Below, in pieces: positions 7,696 to 16,999 of a stretch of 64,000 nt of DNA. The notes under the pieces were generated by a model. It was not told where the DNA came from and made no database searches. It worked only from the letters and a program-made list of their open reading frames with translations. The stretch spans positions 868,001-932,000 of the forward strand of contig NC_014924.1 in assembly GCF_000185965.1 (NCBI RefSeq), in the 5' to 3' direction. Source of the DNA: Pseudoxanthomonas suwonensis 11-1 (lineage in GTDB: Bacteria; Pseudomonadota; Gammaproteobacteria; Xanthomonadales; Xanthomonadaceae). Each line of letters begins with the position of its first letter. Position 1 is the stretch's first letter. The position numbers and the translations under genes were made by a program.

Positions 7696-8970
7696 ATGAA
7701 CCTGGTCAAGGCCTGGCTGGCCATTCCCTTCTGGCAGCGCGTGCTGGGTGGCTTCGTGCTGGGCGCCCTGGCCGGATGGCTGTTGGGACCGGCGGCGCAG
7801 ACCTGGTTCGGCCCGCTGGGTACGATCTACGTCAACCTGATCCGGATGATCGCGGTGCCGCTGGTGCTGTTCGCGGTGGTCAACGCGGTGGCCTCGCTGC
7901 ACGGGCAGAAGTCGGTGGCCGCCCTTGGCGGGCGCACCTTCCTGTGGTTCGCCGCCACCGCCGCGCTGGCCGTGGTCGTGGGCCTGGTGGTCGGCCTGGT
8001 GTTGAAGCCGGGCATGGGCCTGAGCGGGCTGGAGATGGCCTCCGACTACACCCCGCGCGAGGTCCCGACCCCGGTGCAGGTGCTGCTGGACGTGGTCCCG
8101 ACCAATCCGTTCAAGGCCCTGGCCGAGGGCAAGATCCTGCAGGTGATCTTCTTCGCCGGCCTGCTCGGCTTCGCCCTGGTCAAGCTCGGCGAGAAGACCG
8201 CGCGGCTGCGCGCGCTGGTCGGCGAGGCCAGCGACGCCATGGTCCAGGTCACGCGCTTCGTGCTGGAGATGACCCCGCTGGGCACCTTCGGCCTGATCGC
8301 CGGCCTGGTCGGCAGCTACGGTTTCGAGAAGCTGCTGCCGCTGGGCAGCTTCGTGTTCGCCCTGTACCTGGCCTGCGCCCTGCACATCGTCCTTTCCTAT
8401 GGCGGCCTGCTGCTGGCCCATGGCCTGAACCCGCTGAAGTTCTTCCGCGGCGCGGCCGCGGGCATGCAGGTGGCCTTCGTCAGCTCCTCCAGCTTCGCCT
8501 CGATGCCGGTGGCCATCCGCTGCGCCACCCATAACCTGGGCGTGGACAAGGATTACGCGGCGTTCGCGGTGCCGCTGGGCGCCAGCATCAAGATGGACGG
8601 CTGCGGCGCGATCTATCCGGCCCTGACCAGCGTGTTCGTGGCCCAGTACTTCGGCCTGGACCTGAGCATCAACCAGTACTTCGTGATCCTGCTGGCCTCG
8701 GTGCTGGGCAGCTTCGGCACCGCCGGCGTGCCGGGCACGGCGATCGTCATGGTGACCCTGGTGCTGAGCGCCGCCGGCCTGCCGCTGGAGGGCATCGCCC
8801 TGCTGGTGGCGATCGACCGGGTCCTGGACATGATGCGCACGATGACCAACGTCACCGGTCAGATGCTGGTGCCGGTGCTGGTGGCCAAGGAGACCGGACT
8901 GCTGGACCGCGCGGTGTACGAGCGGGCATCCAGCAACGTCGGGATCGATTCGGCGGAAGTGCGCGACTAG
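7696..8970 (+). CDS. Dicarboxylate/amino acid:cation symporter (DAACS, GltP/DctA family) with altered cation motif
   Basis: The product (424 residues) is an inner-membrane transporter of the glutamate/dicarboxylate family with about eight helices and two re-entrant hairpins. The hairpin-1 serine-rich loop SSSSFASMPV, the hairpin-2 stretch GSFGTAGVPGTA and the helix-8 substrate segment (Asp378, Arg381, Asn385) are present. Two residues that bind sodium in the archaeal homologue GltPh are replaced. The NMDGT motif reads KMDGC (Lys299, Cys303), and the Asp corresponding to GltPh D405 is Gln389. This suggests transport without the usual Na+ coupling. Substrate is unassigned. The gene diverges from the phosphatase gene and starts at the ATG at 7696. 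Confidence 0.85.
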   Translation: MNLVKAWLAIPFWQRVLGGFVLGALAGWLLGPAAQTWFGPLGTIYVNLIRMIAVPLVLFAVVNAVASLHGQKSVAALGGRTFLWFAATAALAVVVGLVVGLVLKPGMGLSGLEMASDYTPREVPTPVQVLLDVVPTNPFKALAEGKILQVIFFAGLLGFALVKLGEKTARLRALVGEASDAMVQVTRFVLEMTPLGTFGLIAGLVGSYGFEKLLPLGSFVFALYLACALHIVLSYGGLLLAHGLNPLKFFRGAAAGMQVAFVSSSSFASMPVAIRCATHNLGVDKDYAAFAVPLGASIKMDGCGAIYPALTSVFVAQYFGLDLSINQYFVILLASVLGSFGTAGVPGTAIVMVTLVLSAAGLPLEGIALLVAIDRVLDMMRTMTNVTGQMLVPVLVAKETGLLDRAVYERASSNVGIDSAEVRD

Positions 8971-9224
8971 GCGCTCGCGCCGACGTCGCGTCCCAGGATT
9001 CCGGTCGCGGGCAAGCGCGGGGTACATCCTGGCAAGTCACACGGTCCCTGCACCGGAACGATACTGATTGGTTGAGGATCGCGCCCAGGCTGGCGCGTCC
9101 CCGCTTGTGTCTCCCAGGTCCATCGTCGCGGCGGACGCTGGGGCCAGTGGCATGGCACCGCCGCCTGGTGCTCCGGCGCCGCAGGTCCAGTCGGCCAGTT
9201 TCGTGTTTCCCGGACCCACAACGC

Positions 9225-9251
9225 AGAAGGCCGCCCTGGGGGCGGCCTTCT
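9225..9251. terminator. Hairpin terminator downstream of the NlpC/P60 gene
   Basis: An 11-bp perfect stem (9225-9235 with 9241-9251) and a 5-nt loop lie 20 bases past the stop of the minus-strand NlpC/P60 gene. The rest of the gap from 8971 to 9224 shows no convincing gene or signal. Confidence 0.6.
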
Positions 9252-9270
9252 GGTAGCAAGAGGGGCTGGA

Positions 9271-10041
9271 TCAGATCTCGACCCGGCGCGCCTGCAGGAA
9301 ACGGCTGCCCCAGTAGCCGGAGGCCAGGGTGTCCACGCGGACGTCCTTGCCACGGCTGGGCGCATGCAGGAACTGGCCGCTGCCGACGTAGATGCCGACG
9401 TGGTTGACCCGGCCGCGCTGGCCGAAGAACACCAGGTCGCCCGGGCTCAGCTCATCGCGGCTGGCGATCAGCTTGCCGTCGGACTTGGCGGCCATGTCGC
9501 GCGAGGCACGCGGCAGCTCGATGCCCAGGGCGCTGCGGAACACGTAGCTGACCAGGCCGCTGCAGTCGAAGCCGTCCGGACCCGAGCCACCCCAGCGGTA
9601 CGGGGTACCCAGCAGGCCCATCGCCGACTTCACCACCTGCTCGAGCTTGCCGGCCGGCTGCGGCTGGCTGTCGTTGAGCAGGCGGTTCATGTCGCCGGCG
9701 AAGTTGGCCGAGCGGTCCAGCAGCATGCCGTCGTTGCGCGAGAGGTGCGGCAGCAGGGCGGCGAGGGTGGCGCTGGCGGCGGCGTCGGCCTTGCCGCGCA
9801 GGCCGGCGGACTGGGCCGCGGCGACCTGGGGAGCCTTGGCCGCGGCCGGGATCGCTTCGGCCGGGACGGGGATGGCCAGCTCGGTGGCCGGGACCAACGG
9901 TTCCGGCTCGACCGGCGCCGGGGCTGCAAACAGCGGGGCGGCCGGAAGGGCGAGGCAGATCAGGTATACGAACCGGGACGCCCGGCGGATGCGGGCGGCG
10001 TTGGCGGCTTGCGGGCGCTGGGCCCAGGCTTCTGTCGTCAC
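9271..10041 (-). CDS. NlpC/P60 family cell wall peptidase (exported)
   Basis: This exported peptidoglycan endopeptidase (256 residues) probably cleaves stem peptides. After a hydrophobic signal segment (about residues 22-40) come an Ala/Pro-rich linker and a C-terminal NlpC/P60 domain. The catalytic Cys is in FDCSGLVSYV, the His in VNHVGIYVG, and the third polar residue is in FLHAPSRGK. GTPYRWGG, typical of the Spr/YafL group, is also seen. A second, shorter NlpC/P60 gene lies immediately upstream on the same strand (10148-10747), separated by an AT-rich promoter-like gap, so each may have its own promoter. Confidence 0.88.
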   Translation of the reverse strand: MTTEAWAQRPQAANAARIRRASRFVYLICLALPAAPLFAAPAPVEPEPLVPATELAIPVPAEAIPAAAKAPQVAAAQSAGLRGKADAAASATLAALLPHLSRNDGMLLDRSANFAGDMNRLLNDSQPQPAGKLEQVVKSAMGLLGTPYRWGGSGPDGFDCSGLVSYVFRSALGIELPRASRDMAAKSDGKLIASRDELSPGDLVFFGQRGRVNHVGIYVGSGQFLHAPSRGKDVRVDTLASGYWGSRFLQARRVEI

Positions 10042-10089
10042 GCGGCGGTCACGGAAATTCAGGACCGGGGCATCATGCCGGCTTCACGC

Positions 10090-10127
10090 CGCCTTGATGT
10101 TTACAAAAAGTTAAAGATTCGTGAATC
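10090..10127 (-). promoter_or_regulatory. AT-rich promoter-like region with a small inverted repeat
   Basis: This is a locally AT-rich stretch in otherwise GC-rich DNA, upstream of the first NlpC/P60 gene. It contains the inverted repeat GATTC-GT-GAATC at 10116-10127 and runs of A/T. It is probably the promoter of the 9271-10041 gene, and the repeat may be an operator. No hexamers could be assigned with certainty. Confidence 0.35.
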
Positions 10128-10147
10128 GTTCCGATAGGCTTCACGTT

Positions 10148-10747
10148 TCAATGAAGTACCCGGCGCGCCCCGGAGTAGTGATCGCGCCAGTAATAGCCGT
10201 CCAGATGGTCCAGCCGCACGGTCCCGCCGGTGGTCGGGGCATGCACGAAACGGCCTTCGCCCACGTAGATCCCGACATGGTTCACCTGGCGGCCGCTGCC
10301 GAAGAACACCAGGTCGCCGGCGGCAAGCTTCTCCGGTGCCACCTTCGGTCCCTGGACCTCGGCCAGCTCGCGCGAACTGCGGGGCAGGCGCAGGTCGAGC
10401 ATGTCCCGGTACACGTAATTGACCAGGCCGCTGCAGTCGAAGCCGGCCTCCGGGGTGTTGCCGCCGTAGCGGTAGGGGGTGCCGACCAGGCTCAGGGCGC
10501 GCAGGGTCACGGCGTTGGCCGCGGCGGGGTTGGCCGGCTTCACCTGCGGCCAGTGCCGGGCCTGGGCCGGGGCCTTGGTCCCCGAGGGACGGGTCGCCTT
10601 GCCGCCGCCGCAGCCGGCGGCCAGCAGCACCGCGGCCAGGGCGCTCCAGGCCACGGCTGGCAAGGATGGGAAGGGGACGGGATAATGCGGCGCTTTCCTC
10701 ACGGCGGCCATCATGGCCGCGGTGCCCGCGGCCGGCAAGCCGCCCAT
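10148..10747 (-). CDS. NlpC/P60 family lipoprotein, putative endopeptidase
   Basis: This is the second NlpC/P60 enzyme (up to 199 residues). It has a lipoprotein-like signal ending LLAAGC and a compact catalytic domain: GTPYRYGG, the catalytic Cys in FDCSGLVNYV, His in VNHVGIYVG, and FVHAPTTGG. It lacks the long Ala/Pro linker of its neighbour, so the two may work at different depths of the envelope. The start is uncertain: the ATG at 10747 is the longest frame, and ATGs at 10714 and 10711 also keep the signal. The promoter must lie in the short divergent space before slyD. Confidence 0.85.
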   Translation of the reverse strand: MGGLPAAGTAAMMAAVRKAPHYPVPFPSLPAVAWSALAAVLLAAGCGGGKATRPSGTKAPAQARHWPQVKPANPAAANAVTLRALSLVGTPYRYGGNTPEAGFDCSGLVNYVYRDMLDLRLPRSSRELAEVQGPKVAPEKLAAGDLVFFGSGRQVNHVGIYVGEGRFVHAPTTGGTVRLDHLDGYYWRDHYSGARRVLH

Positions 10748-10782
10748 CCCCCGCTGCCGCCGGCAGCCACACCGAGTTGCGC

Positions 10783-11262
10783 ATGAAGATCGAAAAAGAC
10801 CGCGTCGTCCGTTTCCACTACACCGTCTCCGAAGTCGGCCAGGAGCCGCTTGAGAGCTCGAAGGAGCGTGAGCCGATCGCGATCCTCATCGGCCACGGCA
10901 ACATCATCCCCGGCCTGGAGCAGGCGATGATGGACAAGGAAGCCGGCGCCAGCTTCAGCGTCGACGTGCCGGCCGCCGAGGCCTACGGCGAGCGTCGCGA
11001 CGGCCTGAGCCAGCGCATTCCCAAGAAGCATTTCGGCAACACCAAGCTGGCCCCGGGCATGCAGGTCGTCCTGCAGACCAACTTCGGCCCGCGCGCCGTG
11101 ACCGTCCAGAAGGTCGGCATGAGCGTGGTCGACGTGGACCTCAACCACCCGATGGCGGGCAAGGACCTGCACTTCGACGTGGAGATCGTCGAGGTGCGCG
11201 AGGCCAGCGCCGAGGAAGTCGAGCACGGCCACGTGCACGGCGACGGTGGCCATCACCACTGA
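10783..11262 (+). CDS. slyD: SlyD-type FKBP peptidyl-prolyl isomerase
   Basis: This is a cytoplasmic prolyl isomerase and metallochaperone (159 residues). The FKBP core begins with VVRFHYTVSE, continues with the GHGNIIPGLEQAM motif, and contains an inserted IF/chaperone domain around YGERRDGLSQ. The C-terminus ends in a His-rich tail, HGHVHGDGGHHH, expected to bind Ni2+ or Zn2+. The tail is shorter than the E. coli one and lacks its Cys residues. The ATG at 10783 matches the family N-terminus (MKIEKDRVV). It is a single gene followed by a clear terminator. Confidence 0.92.
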   Translation: MKIEKDRVVRFHYTVSEVGQEPLESSKEREPIAILIGHGNIIPGLEQAMMDKEAGASFSVDVPAAEAYGERRDGLSQRIPKKHFGNTKLAPGMQVVLQTNFGPRAVTVQKVGMSVVDVDLNHPMAGKDLHFDVEIVEVREASAEEVEHGHVHGDGGHHH

Positions 11263-11285
11263 GCGTCAGGTACAGGCTTCAAATG

Positions 11286-11311
11286 GAACGGCCCGCGCAA
11301 GCGGGCCGTTC
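11286..11311. terminator. Hairpin terminator between slyD and rnhB
   Basis: An 11-bp perfect stem (11286-11296 with 11301-11311) closes a stable GCAA tetraloop between convergent genes. It probably serves both strands. Confidence 0.75.
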
Positions 11312-11343
11312 TGCTTTGGAGGTGCAGCGCGGAGCGCCCGGGG

Positions 11344-12045
11344 TCAGGCCAGGGCCAGGTCCCCGGCGACCATCGCCGCGTCACCCTCGGCCACCGGCTC
11401 GCCGGCGGCCTGGCGCACCGGCGCGAAGCTGCGGCGGTGGTGCACGCAGGGGCCGTGGCTGGCCAGCGCCGCCAGGTGCGCCGGGGTGGCGTAGCCCTTG
11501 TGCTCGGCGAAGCCGTAGACCGGGAATTCCTCGTGCAGCTGGCACATCAGCCGGTCGCGGCTGACCTTTGCCAGGATCGAGGCGGCCATGATCGCCGGCT
11601 CCAGGGCGTCGCCGCCGATGATCGCCTCGGCCATGCACGGCAACGAGCGCGGCAGCATGTTGCCGTCGATCCGCGCCAGCTGGGCGTGTTCGCCCAGCGC
11701 GAGGACGCAGCGGCGCATGCCTTCCAGGGTCGCCTGGAGGATGTTCAGGCGGTCGATCTCGTCGACCGGGACCAGTTCCACGTGCCAGGCCAGCGCGCGC
11801 TCGACGATGCGCGGGTACAGATCCTCGCGCTGGGCGTGGCTGAGCTTCTTGGAGTCGTCCAGGCCGCGGATGCGGCGGCGCGGGTCCAGCACCACCGCCG
11901 CCACCGCCACCGGTCCGGCCAGCGGGCCGCGCCCGGCCTCGTCCACGCCGGCCACGCGCAGCTGCTTGCGGTCGATCGGGAACAGCCCGCCGTCGGCGCC
12001 TTCGGGCATGAAGCTGCGGGCGATCCGGAGCGCGCGCCGGCTCAT
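11344..12045 (-). CDS. rnhB: Ribonuclease HII
   Basis: RNase HII removes ribonucleotides embedded in DNA. The 233-residue product has the catalytic motif [12 protein letters not shown] near residue 33, LDDSKKLS, and the [13 protein letters not shown] block with the fourth acidic residue. The ATG at 12045 overlaps the lpxB stop by four bases (ATGA), which fixes the start and places rnhB last in the lpx operon. The N-terminus is about 20 residues longer than the E. coli enzyme. In related genomes dnaE commonly follows rnhB. Here a terminator and the convergent slyD follow instead. Confidence 0.94.
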   Translation of the reverse strand: MSRRALRIARSFMPEGADGGLFPIDRKQLRVAGVDEAGRGPLAGPVAVAAVVLDPRRRIRGLDDSKKLSHAQREDLYPRIVERALAWHVELVPVDEIDRLNILQATLEGMRRCVLALGEHAQLARIDGNMLPRSLPCMAEAIIGGDALEPAIMAASILAKVSRDRLMCQLHEEFPVYGFAEHKGYATPAHLAALASHGPCVHHRRSFAPVRQAAGEPVAEGDAAMVAGDLALA

Positions 12046-13262
12046 GCCGTGGCTTCCCCGGTCGCGCCATCGCGCGGCCCCAGCAGCTCGGCGATCGCCG
12101 CCGCCGCCGAGGCCGAGGCGTCGCGGCGCAGCTCCAGGTGCAGGCGCTCGTATTCCGGCTGCAGGGCTTGCACCGCGGCGGGATTGTCGAGCCAGTGCAG
12201 CACCGCCGCGGACAGGGCCTCGGGCGTGCAGTCGTCCTGCATCAGCTCCGGGGCCAGGTCCTTGCCGGCGAGGATGTTGGGCAGGGCGTAGCGGTCGACC
12301 TTGAGCAGGCCCAGCGCCTTGACGAGGCGGTAGGTCAGCGGCGCGACCCGGTAACCGACCACCATCGGCCGCTTGGACAGCATGGTTTCCAGGGTGGCGG
12401 TGCCGGAAGCCAGCAGGACCACGTCGGCTGCGGCCAGCACGTCGCGGGCCTGGCCGTCATATAGATGTGTCTGCGCCGAGCGGATGGGCGAGCGCTTCAG
12501 CTGCTCCTGCAGCAGCCCGCGCGCGGCGTCGCCGGCGGCGGGAATGGCCACGTGCAGGGCCGGGATCGCCTCGCTGGCCTGCCAGGCGGCATGCAGGAAG
12601 ATCCCGCCCAGGCGGTTGATCTCGCCCAGGCGGCTGCCGGGCAGGACCGCCAGCACCGGTGCATCGGCCGGCAGGCCCAGGCGGGCGCGGGCCGCGGCAC
12701 GGTCCGGATGCAGCGGCATGGCATCGGCCATGGGGTGGCCGACGAAGCGCGCGTCCACGCCGTGGCGAGCGTAGATCGGCGGCTCCATCGGGAACAGGCA
12801 CAGCACCCGGTCGGCGCTGGCGCCGATCTTCTCCGCGCGCTTCTCGCGCCAGGCCCAGACCGAGGGACTGACGTAGTGCACGGTGGGGATGCCGCGCTCG
12901 CGGAACCAGCGTTCCACGGCCAGGTTGAAGTCCGGGGCATCGATGCCGATCACCACGTCCGGGCGCCAGGCCAGGGCGCGCTCGCGCAGCTCGCGGCGCA
13001 ACCTCAGCAGGCGCGGGAGGTGGCGCAGCACCTCGGCCAGGCCCATCACCGCCAGCTCGCTGGCGTCGTGCCAGGTCTCGACCCCGGCATTGCGCATGGC
13101 ATCGCCGCCGACGCCGGCGAACAACGCATCCGGGTAGCGCTGGCGCAGGGCCTCGACCAGGCCGGCGCCGAGGCCGTCGCCGGAGGCCTCGCCGGCGACC
13201 AGCAGGATCCGTGGCGGGTTGCCGCCGCGCAGGCCGGGGGCGTGGACGGAAGCGCCGTGCAT
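12042..13262 (-). CDS. lpxB: Lipid-A-disaccharide synthase
   Basis: LpxB joins UDP-2,3-diacylglucosamine and lipid X to give the lipid A disaccharide at the inner membrane. The product (406 residues) shows the N-terminal [15 protein letters not shown] motif, [23 protein letters not shown], the hydrophobic patch and the [13 protein letters not shown] motif, all diagnostic of the GT19 family. The start overlaps the lpxA stop by one base. The first dozen residues before [10 protein letters not shown] are an extension of unclear function, so a slightly later start cannot be excluded. Confidence 0.95.
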   Translation of the reverse strand: MHGASVHAPGLRGGNPPRILLVAGEASGDGLGAGLVEALRQRYPDALFAGVGGDAMRNAGVETWHDASELAVMGLAEVLRHLPRLLRLRRELRERALAWRPDVVIGIDAPDFNLAVERWFRERGIPTVHYVSPSVWAWREKRAEKIGASADRVLCLFPMEPPIYARHGVDARFVGHPMADAMPLHPDRAAARARLGLPADAPVLAVLPGSRLGEINRLGGIFLHAAWQASEAIPALHVAIPAAGDAARGLLQEQLKRSPIRSAQTHLYDGQARDVLAAADVVLLASGTATLETMLSKRPMVVGYRVAPLTYRLVKALGLLKVDRYALPNILAGKDLAPELMQDDCTPEALSAAVLHWLDNPAAVQALQPEYERLHLELRRDASASAAAAIAELLGPRDGATGEATA

Positions 13263-14050
13263 CAGCGCAGCAGCGGGCGCTCGCCGCCGTCGATGAAGTC
13301 CAGCAGCTGGCGCACGTCGTCGCTGGATTCGGCCTGCACGCCCAGCTGCTCGCGCGCCTCGGCCAGCGGCAGGCCGGCCACGTACAGCGTGCGGTAGGCG
13401 CGCTTGATCGCGGCGATGCGCTCGGCATCGAAGCCGCGGCGCTTGAGGCCTTCGCTGTTGATGCCGCGCGGGCGGCCCAGCGAGTTGCCGCCGACCATGG
13501 TGAACGGCGGCACGTCGCCGTTGACCAGCGCGCCCATGCCGAGGAAGGCGTGGTCGCCGATCCGGCAGAACTGGTGGGCGCCGGCGAAGCCGCTGATGAT
13601 CACCCAGTCGCCCACGGTGACGTGGCCGGCCAGGGTGGTGTTGTTGGAGAACACGCAGTTGTTGCCGACGATGCAGTCGTGGGCGACGTGGCTGTAGGCC
13701 AGCAGCCAGTTGTCGTCGCCCATGCGGGTGATGCCGCCGCCGTTGCCGGTGCCGCGGTTGACGGTGACGAACTCGCGGAACACGTTGCGGTCGCCGATCA
13801 CCAGCTCGGTGCGCTCGCCGGCGAACTTCTTGTCCTGCGGCTCGCCGCCGATGGCGCAGTGGCCGATGAAGCGGTTGCCGCTGCCGATCCGGGTCGGGCC
13901 GGTGAAGCTGCAGTGCGGGCCGATCTGGCAGCCGTCGCCGATCTCGACCTCCGGGCCGACCACGGTGAAGGCGCCGACGCTCACGCCCTCGCCCAGGCGG
14001 GCGGCGGGATCGATGACCGCGGTGGGGTGGATCTGGGCCTTGTCGTTCAT
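13262..14050 (-). CDS. lpxA: UDP-N-acetylglucosamine acyltransferase
   Basis: LpxA puts the first acyl chain on UDP-GlcNAc (O-acylation), opening lipid A synthesis. The 262-residue left-handed beta-helix protein has hexapeptide repeats through most of its length, the catalytic His in [11 protein letters not shown], the GGEPQDKKF motif, and the C-terminal helical domain with LKRRGF. The ATG at 14050 gives the canonical [15 protein letters not shown] start. It lies between fabZ (8-base gap) and lpxB (1-base overlap) in the operon. Confidence 0.96.
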   Translation of the reverse strand: MNDKAQIHPTAVIDPAARLGEGVSVGAFTVVGPEVEIGDGCQIGPHCSFTGPTRIGSGNRFIGHCAIGGEPQDKKFAGERTELVIGDRNVFREFVTVNRGTGNGGGITRMGDDNWLLAYSHVAHDCIVGNNCVFSNNTTLAGHVTVGDWVIISGFAGAHQFCRIGDHAFLGMGALVNGDVPPFTMVGGNSLGRPRGINSEGLKRRGFDAERIAAIKRAYRTLYVAGLPLAEAREQLGVQAESSDDVRQLLDFIDGGERPLLR

Positions 14051-14058
14051 TGCCTGGT

Positions 14059-14517
14059 TCACTCGCGGGTGCCGGCGCACAGCACTTCGGCGCAGGCCAC
14101 GACTTCGCCGTCGACCTTGGCCTCGCCGTAGTACACGGCCATGTTGCGGATCACCCGCTTGACCGAGACGTGCAGCTCCAGCACGTCGCCGGGGACGACC
14201 TGCTTGCTGAAGCGCGCGTTCTCGACCTTGACCATGTAGAACAGCTTGGACTGCGCGTCGCGGCCCATGGTCAGCTGGGTCAGGACGCCGCCGGCCTGGG
14301 CCAGCGCCTCGATGATCAGCACGCCGGGCATGATCGGCTGGCCGGGGAAATGGCCCATGAAGAACGGCTCGTTGATCGAGACGTTCTTGCGGCAGACGAT
14401 GCGCTTGCCCTCGATGTCCAGCTCGTCGACGCGGTCGACCAGCAGGAACGGATAGCGGTGCGGGATCAGCGTCCGGATGGTGGTGACGTCGATGGGCAAC
14501 TGCACGGTTTCGTTCAT
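14059..14517 (-). CDS. fabZ: 3-hydroxyacyl-ACP dehydratase FabZ
   Basis: FabZ dehydrates 3-hydroxyacyl-ACP during fatty acid elongation and competes with LpxA/LpxD for hydroxyacyl-ACP. The 152-residue hot-dog protein has [13 protein letters not shown], the active-site His in [12 protein letters not shown], and the catalytic Glu in [13 protein letters not shown]. The ATG at 14517 overlaps the lpxD stop (ATGA), so the two are translationally coupled, which helps balance phospholipid and lipid A supply. Confidence 0.96.
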   Translation of the reverse strand: MNETVQLPIDVTTIRTLIPHRYPFLLVDRVDELDIEGKRIVCRKNVSINEPFFMGHFPGQPIMPGVLIIEALAQAGGVLTQLTMGRDAQSKLFYMVKVENARFSKQVVPGDVLELHVSVKRVIRNMAVYYGEAKVDGEVVACAEVLCAGTRE

Positions 14518-15548
14518 TCGGGGCTTCCCTGGGTGGAGGCGTTGACGCGGCGCGCCAGTGCATCCAGTTGCTTGAACCGGGCGGCGTTCTTCCGCCAGGT
14601 ACGGTTGTCGGTGAGCGGCGTGCCGGAGGAGTACTCGCCCGGCTCGCGGATGGAATGGGTGACCAGCGACATGGACGTGACCAGCACCTTGTCGGTCACC
14701 TCCAGGTGGCCGAGGATGCCGGCGCCGCCGCCGACCAGGCAGTAGCGGCCGATCTTCGCACTGCCGGCGGCCGCCGAGCAGCCGGCCATCGCGGTATGCG
14801 CGCCGATGCGCACGTTGTGGCCGATCTGGACCAGGTTGTCGATGCGCACGTCCTCCTCGAGGACGGTGTCGTCCAGTGCGCCGCGGTCGATGCAGCTGTT
14901 GGCGCCGATCTCGCAGTCGTCGCCGACCACCACGCCGCCCAGCTGCGGCACGTTGACCCACTGGCCGGCGTCCATGGCCAGGCCGAAGCCGGCCGCGCCG
15001 AGCACCGCGCCGGGCAGGATGCGCACGCGCTTGCCCAGGCGGACGCGGGTGTAGAGGGTGACGCGGGCCTGCAGCTCGCAGCCTTCGCCCAGCTCGCAGT
15101 CGTCGCCGATCACGCAGCCGGGGCCGATCACGCAGCCGGTCGCGACCTTCGAGCGCGCGCCGATGGAGACGAACGGGCCGACGTGCGCATCCGGCGAGAC
15201 TTCGGCGGTCGGGTCGATCGCGGCGCTGGGATGGATGCCCGGCGCGCGCGCCGGCAGCTTCTCGAACAGGGCCGAGATGCGGGCGAAGGCCACGTACGGA
15301 TCGCGCGCGACCAGCGCGGTGCCCTGCACGGAGGCGGCATCGTCGGCGCGCACCACCACCACCGAAGCGCCGGTATCGGCCAGCTGGCTGCGGTAGCGCG
15401 GATTGGCGAGGAAGGCCAGCTGGCCGGGGCCGGCGCTGGCCAGGGTGGCGACGCCGCGCACGACGGTGGCGCCATCGCCCTGCAGCTGCAGCGAGAAGCG
15501 CTCGGCCAGGGCGGCGGCGGTGAATTCGGGATGGTCCATGGCGCGCAT
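14514..15548 (-). CDS. lpxD: UDP-3-O-(3-hydroxyacyl)glucosamine N-acyltransferase
   Basis: LpxD adds the N-linked hydroxyacyl chain, the third lipid A step. The 344-residue product has the N-terminal uridine-binding domain ([13 protein letters not shown]), a long hexapeptide-repeat beta-helix, the catalytic His in [14 protein letters not shown], and a C-terminal helix. Starts at 15548 (MRAMDHP) and 15539 (MDHP) are both possible. GGGGAC just upstream fits the first slightly better. bamA and skp, which often precede lpxD in Gammaproteobacteria, are absent here. Confidence 0.94.
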   Translation of the reverse strand: MRAMDHPEFTAAALAERFSLQLQGDGATVVRGVATLASAGPGQLAFLANPRYRSQLADTGASVVVVRADDAASVQGTALVARDPYVAFARISALFEKLPARAPGIHPSAAIDPTAEVSPDAHVGPFVSIGARSKVATGCVIGPGCVIGDDCELGEGCELQARVTLYTRVRLGKRVRILPGAVLGAAGFGLAMDAGQWVNVPQLGGVVVGDDCEIGANSCIDRGALDDTVLEEDVRIDNLVQIGHNVRIGAHTAMAGCSAAAGSAKIGRYCLVGGGAGILGHLEVTDKVLVTSMSLVTHSIREPGEYSSGTPLTDNRTWRKNAARFKQLDALARRVNASTQGSPE

Positions 15549-15586
15549 TCTAGCGTCCCCGGCAACGGGTCCGGCCGCGTCCCGGC

Positions 15587-16114
15587 TCAGCGCCGGGACA
15601 GCAGCACCAGCAGGGCCCCGGTGCCGCCCTGGGCCGGCGGCGCGGAATGGAAGGCCAGCACCTCGCCGCGCTGGCGCAGCAGGCGGTCGACCAGGTTCTT
15701 GAGCACGGGCACGCCGTCGGCGCCGCCCTTGCCGTGGACGATGCGCACGCAGCCGAAGCCGGCATCCCGCGACTCGCCGAGGAAGCGAGCCACCAGCAGT
15801 TCGGCTTCCAGCGCGTTGGCGCCGTGCAGGTCCAGCTCGTCCTGGGCCGAGAACTGGCCACGGCGGAGCCGCTGCCAGTCGCGCGCATTGACCCGCTCGC
15901 GGCGGAACGCGCTGGCATCGCCGCGCAACAGCACCGCATCGGGCGACTCGGCGAGCAGTCCGGCCATGCCGCCGGGACCCGACGGCTCGGCCTCGCGGCG
16001 CACCGCGGGGCGCGGCCGCGGCTTGGCCGGCGGCGGGGTGGCATCGATCCGCAGCGGATCGACCTTGCCGACCGCGGCGCGGAACAGGGCGGAGTCGTCG
16101 TCTTCCTCGTGCAT
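15587..16114 (-). CDS. Smr-domain protein (SmrA/MutS2-C-terminal-like)
   Basis: The 175-residue protein has a basic, Pro/Arg-rich N-terminal half and a C-terminal Smr domain. The domain shows the hallmark [12 protein letters not shown] (LDLHG) and the [11 protein letters not shown] motif, which resembles the HGKG nuclease/RNA-binding signature. Stand-alone Smr proteins in Gammaproteobacteria are ribosome- or nucleic-acid-associated endonucleases, and substrate here is unknown. The gene is divergent from surE and upstream of lpxD, with a 38-base gap, so it may lead the lpx transcript. Confidence 0.85.
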   Translation of the reverse strand: MHEEDDDSALFRAAVGKVDPLRIDATPPPAKPRPRPAVRREAEPSGPGGMAGLLAESPDAVLLRGDASAFRRERVNARDWQRLRRGQFSAQDELDLHGANALEAELLVARFLGESRDAGFGCVRIVHGKGGADGVPVLKNLVDRLLRQRGEVLAFHSAPPAQGGTGALLVLLSRR

Positions 16115-16176
16115 CGGCGCAGGGTACCGCAGCCGCATCCGCGACCGCCGTCCGGCGAAGGCGGGTGCGCTTCCGG

Positions 16177-16182
16177 TATCAT
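16177..16182 (+). promoter_or_regulatory. Possible -10 element for surE
   Basis: TATCAT lies 22 bases before the surE ATG in the divergent gap, within GGTATCAT, the same string seen before rlmE. No matching -35 was found, so the call is weak. Confidence 0.3.
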
Positions 16183-16204
16183 CGGTGCGTTTTCGAGGAA
16201 GCCC

Positions 16205-16999
16205 ATGCGCGTACTGGTTAGCAACGACGACGGCGTCGATGCCCCCGGCATCCACGCCCTGGCCCAGGGGCTGCGCGATGCCGGACACGAGGTCTACGTG
16301 GTGGCGCCCGACCGTGACCGGTCCGGCGCGAGCAATTCGCTCACCCTGGACCTGCCGATCCGGGTCAAGCGGCTGGACCACTACACCTGCTCCGTCGCCG
16401 GCACGCCGACCGACTGCGTGCACCTGGCCCTGACCGGCATGTTCGAGTTCGAGCCGGACATCGTGGTCTCCGGGATCAACAACACCGCCAACCTGGGCGA
16501 CGACGTCATCTATTCCGGCACCGTCTCGGCGGCCATGGAAGGGCGTTTCCTGGGCCTGCCGGCGGTGGCGGTGTCGCTGGACACCCGCAACCACGAGGCC
16601 AGGCACTACGCGACCGCCGCGCGTGCCGCGGTGGAGATCGTGGCGCGGCTGAAGTCCGACCCGCTGCCGGCGGACACCATCCTCAACGTGAACGTCCCGG
16701 ACCTGGCCTGGGAGGCCCTGCGCGGCTTCGAGGTCACCCGCCTGGGCAACCGCCACCGCGCCGAGGCCTGCGTGGCCCAGGCGGACCCGCGCGGCCGCAC
16801 GGTGTACTGGATCGGTCCGGCCGGCCCGGAGCAGGACGCCGGCCCGGGCACCGACTTCCACGCCGTGCGCAGCGGACACATTTCCATTACCCCGATCCAT
16901 GTCGACCTGACCCGCTACCAGGCGCTGGAGAAGGTCGCCGGCTGGGTCGGCGGGCTCACCGAATCGCTGGCCAGCAGCGACCCGGAGGCAGCGGCGTGA
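16205..16999 (+). CDS. surE: 5'/3'-nucleotidase SurE
   Basis: SurE is a metal-dependent nucleoside monophosphatase used in stationary-phase survival. The product (264 residues) starts with the metal-binding motif [15 protein letters not shown], followed by [16 protein letters not shown] and the [15 protein letters not shown] block, all catalytic-core signatures. The last coding bases overlap the GTG start of pcm (GTGA), giving the classic surE-pcm coupling in which SurE and an isoaspartyl repair enzyme are co-made. Confidence 0.96.
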   Translation: MRVLVSNDDGVDAPGIHALAQGLRDAGHEVYVVAPDRDRSGASNSLTLDLPIRVKRLDHYTCSVAGTPTDCVHLALTGMFEFEPDIVVSGINNTANLGDDVIYSGTVSAAMEGRFLGLPAVAVSLDTRNHEARHYATAARAAVEIVARLKSDPLPADTILNVNVPDLAWEALRGFEVTRLGNRHRAEACVAQADPRGRTVYWIGPAGPEQDAGPGTDFHAVRSGHISITPIHVDLTRYQALEKVAGWVGGLTESLASSDPEAAA

